From NCBI GenBank assembly GCA_031265435.1, contig JAISCR010000083.1:1-35247 (forward strand): DNA of 35,247 nucleotides. The letters are read 5' to 3'. The notes under the pieces were generated by a model. The model saw nothing but the letters and a program-made list of their open reading frames with translations. It was not told the origin of the DNA and did no database searches. Both the position numbers and the translations under genes were made by a program. Within the stretch, counting starts at the first letter, position 1, and each line of letters starts with the position of its first letter. Source of the DNA: Treponema sp. GTDB lineage: Bacteria > Spirochaetota > Spirochaetia > Treponematales > Breznakiellaceae. Shown piece after piece: positions 30,830 to 35,247 of this stretch.

Positions 30830-31300
30830 ATGAAAAGGAAACATGGAACATTTTTTGGGATTGCCGTTTTGTTATTGATGGCAATATTCACACTGGCAGG
30901 GTGCGACACCGGTACCGGAAGCAGCACCAGTGGAAACGGAAGCGGAAGTGGAAATGAGAACGGCAGCGATGGGAACGGCGATGATAGCGGCGGTGGTTTC
31001 AGCCAGGCGCAAAAAGAAGCGGCAAAAACCGCGGCTTTGGAAGAATATTCCGACGATCCGGAGGGGTTCGCGGAGTTTGTTGAAGGTATGAATTACCTGA
31101 AGGGTTGGAATCTGCCGTCCAATCCCAATACCTGGTCCTCCTCTCAGTGGGAGCAATACTATTCGTTTCTTGCTGGGTATCAAAATAAAAACGGAATGGC
31201 AATAGAAACAGCGGCGGTTATATATCACCAATCGGTATGGATACTTCGAAATAACGACGCTTATGTCCGCAACAACTTGGGCACGGGCGGCGGAAATTAG
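30830..31300 (+). CDS. Small lipoprotein of unknown function
   Basis: 156 residues from ATG 30830 with the ribosome binding site AAGGAG. The signal ends in the canonical lipobox LAGC, Cys near residue 25. A low-complexity Gly/Ser/Asn/Asp linker follows (GTGSSTSGNGSGSGNENGSD), typical of lipoproteins that reach out from the membrane. The last 100 residues are helical with Trp, Tyr and Asn (YLKGWNLPSNPNTWSSSQW, EQYYSFLAGYQNKNG), of no family known to me. It starts a run of five envelope genes in the same direction with gaps of 0-12 bases, so it is likely part of that operon. Confidence 0.8.
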   Translation: MKRKHGTFFGIAVLLLMAIFTLAGCDTGTGSSTSGNGSGSGNENGSDGNGDDSGGGFSQAQKEAAKTAALEEYSDDPEGFAEFVEGMNYLKGWNLPSNPNTWSSSQWEQYYSFLAGYQNKNGMAIETAAVIYHQSVWILRNNDAYVRNNLGTGGGN

Positions 31301-31306
31301 AGAATC

Positions 31307-31786
31307 ATGAACGCAAACTGTTTTCGTACCGTCCTGTGTTTCTTTTTTGTCATCCCGGCCTTCCTGTCCGCCCAGACCGCGGAACGGCTGGACGCGCTGT
31401 TGGACAGTGCCGGGGTAAGTTACGCCGAGGCGGCGATGATCGTTCTTCCCGCGGCGGGCTTGTCCGGGGAGGATGTTTCCCCGGAAACGGCCTTTGCGGA
31501 GGCCCGGGCCAGGGGTTTGCTGCCCAAAACCGTGGAGCCGGGCGGGGCTGTCCGGCTGGGCGGCCTGGCCTTCCTTATCATGGGGGCCTTTGACATGAAA
31601 GGAGGGTTGTTCTACACCCTCTTTCCCGGCCCGCGTTACGCCTACCGGGAACTTGTCCACCGCAAATTCATCCAGGGACGGAACGATCCGGCGTTGACCG
31701 TTTCCGGGGAACGGTTGCTGCGTATCCTGGGCAGGGTGTTGGACCGCCATGATCCTGACCGGTCCGGCAGCCGGAGGTATCTGTGA
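31307..31786 (+). CDS. Secreted protein of a spirochaetal surface cluster
   Basis: 159 residues. The signal peptide (MNANCFRTVLCFFFVIPAFLSAQ) should be cut after SAQ or FLSA. The mature part reads AERLDALLDSAGVSYAEAAMIVLPAAG and then EDVSPETAFAEARARGLLP, GGLAFLIMGAFDMKGGLFY, YRELVHRKFIQG and VSGERLLRILGRVLD. The pattern 'v.yaeAa..vl...g' followed by 'A...a...g.lp' is one I associate with helical-repeat periplasmic proteins found beside treponemal barrels; the role is not known. Its TGA overlaps the ATG of the barrel gene by one base, so the two are translated together. Confidence 0.75.
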   Translation: MNANCFRTVLCFFFVIPAFLSAQTAERLDALLDSAGVSYAEAAMIVLPAAGLSGEDVSPETAFAEARARGLLPKTVEPGGAVRLGGLAFLIMGAFDMKGGLFYTLFPGPRYAYRELVHRKFIQGRNDPALTVSGERLLRILGRVLDRHDPDRSGSRRYL

Positions 31787-32991
31787 TGAAGCGGTTACAG
31801 TCCATCCTCGTACTTTTTCTCCTGCTTTTCGGTTCCGGCAGCGTCTTTGGCGCCGATTTCGGCGCGTCCTTCCGGATAAACCCCGAATGGAAAGGGGCGG
31901 GGGAGGAGACCGGTACGGCCTGTGCCTTTACCCTGGGGCCCTGGATTTCCGCCTCCCCGCATGAAAACATCGACCTCTACTTTTCGGCGGACCTTTCCCT
32001 GCGCTATGAGCATGAGGAATGGTTCCCCCTGCCGGAACTGTGCCGGTTTATGCTTGCCTGGCGGCCTCTGCCGCGTCTCGGCCTGGAAATAGGACGGGTC
32101 CGGTTCAGCGACCCCAACAACATTGTTGCCACGGGCCTCTTTGACGGGTTCTCGGTTTCCTATGCATTGGGAGGAAGCCGTCTCTCCGCCGGAGGCTACT
32201 ATACGGGCTTACTCTACAAAGACACGGCTGATATTTATATGACCGCCTCGGATAGCGCCGCTTATCAAAAGCCCTTTGAATGGGAAAACGCTGCCGCCAC
32301 CTACTTCGCCTCCCGCCGTGTGCTGGCGTCGATTTCATGGGAGGATCCGGCGCTGGCGGGTAGCCCCCACGGTTTGTACCTGAACGGTCTGGCCCAGTTT
32401 GATCTCAACGGGGAAGACGACCGGCTTCATACCCAATACCTTTCCCTGCGCTTTCTCTTTTCGCCGCTGCCGGTTTTCAGCATAAACTCCGGTGGCGTTC
32501 TGGGTTTGGAGGAACAGGCCGAAGCGGACACGGAAACCGGTCTTGCCCTGCTTCTCAACGCCGACTGGTATCTTCCCACGGCCTTGCGGGACATGGTATC
32601 CCTGGGCTTCCGCTGGGGTTCCGGCGTTATGGATGGGGAGAGCGGAGGCGTGGGCCCCTTCCTGCCGGTAAGCTCGATAAGTCAGGGGAATGTGTTGAAT
32701 TCCAGTCTTTCAGGGTTGATGGTTCTTCGCACGGCCTATACGGTTCGACCCTATGAAAACCTGTCCCTGGTTCTGGACGGACGATATTTTTTCCTCGCCA
32801 ACCGCGCGGACAGCGGCACGGACAACAAGGCTCTGGGCGGGGAACTCTACGGATCTCTAAACTGGGCGCCGGTAATGGATATAACGCTGACGGCCGGAGG
32901 CGGGGCCTTTTTCCCCGGCATGGGAAACGCCCTGCCTTCCGGGGCGCCGGTACAGTGGCTGGTTTCGACAGGGCTGACGGTTTCTTTTTAG
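31786..32991 (+). CDS. Outer-membrane beta-barrel protein
   Basis: 401 residues from ATG 31786. A signal peptide (MKRLQSILVLFLLLFGSGSVFG) is followed by regularly alternating aromatic and small residues, for example GLEIGRVRFSD, SVSYALGGSRLSAGGYYTG and LVLDGRYFFLANRADSG, as in transmembrane strands. The protein ends LVSTGLTVSF, a final Phe as barrel-assembly signal. It contains many Gly, Tyr and Ser with few Cys. Likely a porin-like or surface-exposed barrel; substrate unknown. The arrangement with a preceding secreted protein and following FecR-domain and lipoprotein genes suggests a surface complex. GTG 31783 is a less likely start. Confidence 0.8.
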   Translation: MKRLQSILVLFLLLFGSGSVFGADFGASFRINPEWKGAGEETGTACAFTLGPWISASPHENIDLYFSADLSLRYEHEEWFPLPELCRFMLAWRPLPRLGLEIGRVRFSDPNNIVATGLFDGFSVSYALGGSRLSAGGYYTGLLYKDTADIYMTASDSAAYQKPFEWENAAATYFASRRVLASISWEDPALAGSPHGLYLNGLAQFDLNGEDDRLHTQYLSLRFLFSPLPVFSINSGGVLGLEEQAEADTETGLALLLNADWYLPTALRDMVSLGFRWGSGVMDGESGGVGPFLPVSSISQGNVLNSSLSGLMVLRTAYTVRPYENLSLVLDGRYFFLANRADSGTDNKALGGELYGSLNWAPVMDITLTAGGGAFFPGMGNALPSGAPVQWLVSTGLTVSF

Positions 32992-33003
32992 AAGGAATGA
33001 AGA

Positions 33004-33702
33004 ATGAATATGAAATATTTGAACGCTTTGTTGTTCACTGTCTTTACGGCGGTGGGCATTACGGCGCAGACACCGGGACAAGAGCCGGAGGCGATACTGC
33101 GGGAACTGAGCGGCAGGGTTGAAGTCATGACGCCGGGAAGCGCGGAGTGGATTCCCGCCGGGGAAGGCATGACGATTGAACGGGCGGCGCTTGTTTCCAC
33201 GGGCTTCAGGAGCACCGCGATCCTCGCCCTGGGAAATTCCACGATTGTTATACAACCCCTTACCCGGCTGAGTCTGGAAGAAATCATTGAGCGGCAGGGA
33301 AACGAACAGGTCAATGTGTACCTGCGAATCGGCAGGGTACGGGCGGAAGTCCGGCCTCCGTCCGGGGGGAAGGTCGATTTTACCGTGCGCTCTCCGATAG
33401 CAACCGCTTCCGTCCGGGGAACGGTTTTTGATTTTGATACGGTAAACATCAGTGTTACCGAGGGCCGGGTGGAATTTGCCGGCGCTGCGGGTTCCCTGGC
33501 CCTGGTCCGGGAGGGGGAGACCAGTTCGGTAGACGAGATCAGTTCCACGGTGAGTGCGCCGGTGGAAGAAAAGGCGGCGGCCCTCTCACCGGCATTGCCT
33601 CCGGGAACGGAAACGGGGCCCGTGGCTCCGGGCGGCGGATCGGCGCCGGTAAATTCTCAGGGGTCTCTGGATCTGAGGGTTATCCTTGAACCTGCTCCAT
33701 AG
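33004..33702 (+). CDS. Secreted FecR-domain protein
   Basis: 232 residues from ATG 33004. Signal peptide about 22 residues (TAVGITAQ). Residues 30-175 are a FecR domain: RELSGRVEVMTPGSAEWIPAGEGM, LVSTGFRSTAILALGNSTIVI, PLTRLSLEEI and FTVRSPIATASVRGTVFDF. This domain, known from the iron-dicitrate sensor, here lacks a membrane helix and is exported, as is common in spirochaetes, where it may bind a ligand or the cell wall. The C-terminal 50 residues are a Pro/Ala/Gly linker (ALPPGTETGPVAPGGGSAPV). The gene is followed by a lipoprotein 9 bases away. Confidence 0.88.
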   Translation: MNMKYLNALLFTVFTAVGITAQTPGQEPEAILRELSGRVEVMTPGSAEWIPAGEGMTIERAALVSTGFRSTAILALGNSTIVIQPLTRLSLEEIIERQGNEQVNVYLRIGRVRAEVRPPSGGKVDFTVRSPIATASVRGTVFDFDTVNISVTEGRVEFAGAAGSLALVREGETSSVDEISSTVSAPVEEKAAALSPALPPGTETGPVAPGGGSAPVNSQGSLDLRVILEPAP

Positions 33703-33711
33703 GTGGTATAT

Positions 33712-35034
33712 ATGAAAAGGTTGAAATCTACGGTTATAACCACAGCGGTCATAGCGGCCCTGTTCTTTTCGGGGGCATTGTTTTTTTCCTGCTCCTTACC
33801 CGGAAATGGGGATTATGGAACCCTTGTTATCGCCCTTCCCGGCCCGGAGGTCAGAGCGGCGGTATCCGATGCCTTTACCGCTACCTTGAGTTATCGTATC
33901 GAATGTGACGGCCCCGGCGGCAGGATTACCCGGCAGAGTGGGGCCGGAGTGTCCCTCTCCATCCCTCTGGACGCGGGGGACTGGACGGTAACGGTAACAA
34001 TTCTCAACACCGCAGGCCAAACCATCGGCAGCGGTACGAGAACGGTGGTCATTGAGGGCGGCAAAACAACCGTCCTTCAAATACCTGTCGCTATCGACAC
34101 AAGGGGTAACGACCTGATACGGTTTGCCATAACAAGCCCGGTGTCCGCCGAAGGCGTAATGGTTCCCAATTCCACCATGATAGATGTTTCCGTTCCCTTC
34201 GGGACAAACCTTACTGCCATGAATTTTACGGCAACCCATACCGGAACCTCCATAAGCCCCGCGCCGGGAACGCCCCTTGATTTCAGTTCCCCGCAGACAC
34301 TTACGGTAAGGGCGGAAAACGGACAGGAAAAAATATATACGGTTACGGTGAATCTTTCTCCGCCGCTTACTCCCGGCGATGGTACGGCGGTATGGCCTCC
34401 GGCCGCGACATGGCAAAGTTACGGCCTTTCTTCGGGACTAACCCAGCCTTCGGGAACCGCGGTCTACACCGCCTTTGTTTCGTCAGGAACATTGCTTGTC
34501 TATCTTCAAAACGCTGGTACAGCGGCCTTCGATAATCTGGTCAGCCAATGTACGGTACTCGGAGGCACTCCCACGACCTCAAGCGGATCCGGCTACAGTA
34601 TCTACGAACTTGCCTATACGTATTCAGGTACGAACTTTACCCTCACCCTGACCTACGGAAGCGGAGTGTTAATACTGTCCATAGAACCCTATGACCCCAG
34701 TGGCTTTGCCGTCTGGCCCGATAACAGCCGGTGGACGGTCTTTGACCTTTCAGGCTTAACCCAGCCCGCGGGGACTACGGTGGGCGACGTGACCGAAAGC
34801 GAAAGTCCCGCCCTGTTATCGGTAACGCTGAACAATATTAATCCCGCGGCCTATGAAGATTTGTTGAGCCAGTTCACTGCCCGGCTGGGATCTCCTTTCA
34901 CTTCGACAGGCACTTCCGCCACGCAGGCCAGGGAAGATATTTTTATGACAACCCTGGGCGTGAATACGCTCATAGTAACGCTGGAAATGGATACCGCGAA
35001 TGACGAAATCACTATCACGGCCGTTAAATATTAG
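33712..35034 (+). CDS. Lipoprotein with Ig-like domain and two copies of a C-terminal module
   Basis: 440 residues from ATG 33712, with AGGTGG upstream; GTG 33703 is in frame but less likely. The lipobox ends LFFSC with Cys27. The first domain (TLVIALPGPEVRAA, then IPLDAGDWTVTVTI) is beta-rich. Residues 140-215 look like a DUF5018-type Ig-like domain (ENGQEKIYTVTVNL). The last part is two related modules, residues 226-332 and 333-440, each beginning AVWP, with 'L(S)GLTQPxGT' and later NLVSQ or DLLSQ in the same place. Likely a surface-exposed binding protein. It closes the cluster; a hairpin repeat follows. Confidence 0.82.
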   Translation: MKRLKSTVITTAVIAALFFSGALFFSCSLPGNGDYGTLVIALPGPEVRAAVSDAFTATLSYRIECDGPGGRITRQSGAGVSLSIPLDAGDWTVTVTILNTAGQTIGSGTRTVVIEGGKTTVLQIPVAIDTRGNDLIRFAITSPVSAEGVMVPNSTMIDVSVPFGTNLTAMNFTATHTGTSISPAPGTPLDFSSPQTLTVRAENGQEKIYTVTVNLSPPLTPGDGTAVWPPAATWQSYGLSSGLTQPSGTAVYTAFVSSGTLLVYLQNAGTAAFDNLVSQCTVLGGTPTTSSGSGYSIYELAYTYSGTNFTLTLTYGSGVLILSIEPYDPSGFAVWPDNSRWTVFDLSGLTQPAGTTVGDVTESESPALLSVTLNNINPAAYEDLLSQFTARLGSPFTSTGTSATQAREDIFMTTLGVNTLIVTLEMDTANDEITITAVKY

Positions 35035-35053
35035 CCCGGTAACTATTAAAATT

Positions 35054-35170
35054 TTACCGCCAAAGTGAAGAAAAAGAAATTTACCACAAAGTCGAAGAAG
35101 TAAAAGAAGGGACAGAAGTAAATGACAAAGTAGAAAACTTTTTCAACTTATTTGACTTTGTGGTTTTTTC
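35054..35170 (+). repeat. Hairpin repeat, copy C (after the lipoprotein gene)
   Basis: The left arm ACCACAAAGTCGAAGAAGT (35083-35101) pairs with ACTTATTTGACTTTGTGGT (35147-35165) at 16 of 19 positions. Against copy A the G:C pair of ACCGC/GCGGT is replaced by an A:T pair (ACCAC/GTGGT), a compensated change. A further CACAGAGGACACGAAG element at 35206-35221 belongs to the well-known type of environmental intergenic repeats and runs towards the window end. Confidence 0.7.
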
Positions 35171-35247
35171 TTCCTCTTCGGAAAAAAAGAGGAAGAATGT
35201 TTAAACACAGAGGACACGAAGTTTGGCAAATCGGGCCTGAAAAAAAG

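Overview
The window looks like part of a spirochaete chromosome, most likely a Treponema-type organism of the insect-gut kind. This is judged from the style of the genes and not from a database search. The hints are many lipoproteins with loose spirochaetal lipoboxes, secreted proteins with short hydrophobic signal sequences, a FecR-domain/beta-barrel/lipoprotein surface cluster, a large protein of unknown function beside ssb, moderate GC, and hairpin repeats placed after genes. No transposase, prophage, CRISPR array, rRNA or tRNA gene was recognised.

Layout. 1-2627: end of a secreted-type protein and a large lipoprotein with a Pro-Gly-acidic repeat. 2628-3612: an AT-rich PIN toxin/antitoxin pair bracketed by two direct copies of a hairpin repeat. 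3625-6393: a divergent pair, a short MetH-like methyltransferase and a SpoU RNA methylase. 6449-7947: a small multidrug-export-type membrane protein, a GNAT acetyltransferase, and a flavin-type NimA-like protein. 7971-10117: a nuclease lipoprotein-thyA-folA operon. 10257-13649: a CDF metal exporter, a small secreted protein and a 644-residue protein of unknown function. 13727-16982: ssb with a structured leader, a U32-family protein and thioredoxin. 17024-22682: an operon running gnd, a PfkB kinase-HAD phosphatase fusion, a deoxyhypusine-synthase-like protein and a lamin-tail-like lipoprotein. 22723-29559: tag-addB-addA, a DNA repair operon. 29560-30146: gene-free but rich in inverted repeats. 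30147-30735: two small ribbon-helix-helix-type proteins, one with a palindromic operator inside its promoter, and a coupled 23-codon ORF. 30830-35034: a surface cluster of two lipoproteins, a secreted protein, a barrel and a FecR-domain protein. The window ends in a third copy of the hairpin repeat.

Three things stand out. First, about half of the transcription units have no Shine-Dalgarno sequence and carry a -10-like hexamer ending exactly 6-7 nt before the ATG, the geometry of leaderless transcripts. The trxA/U32 pair even shares one palindromic AGTATACT core. Second, the gnd/kinase-HAD/DHS-like operon looks like an uncharacterised sugar-phosphate pathway. Third, the MetH-like protein keeps its homocysteine and zinc site but has lost most residues expected to bind folate, and has no B12 module.
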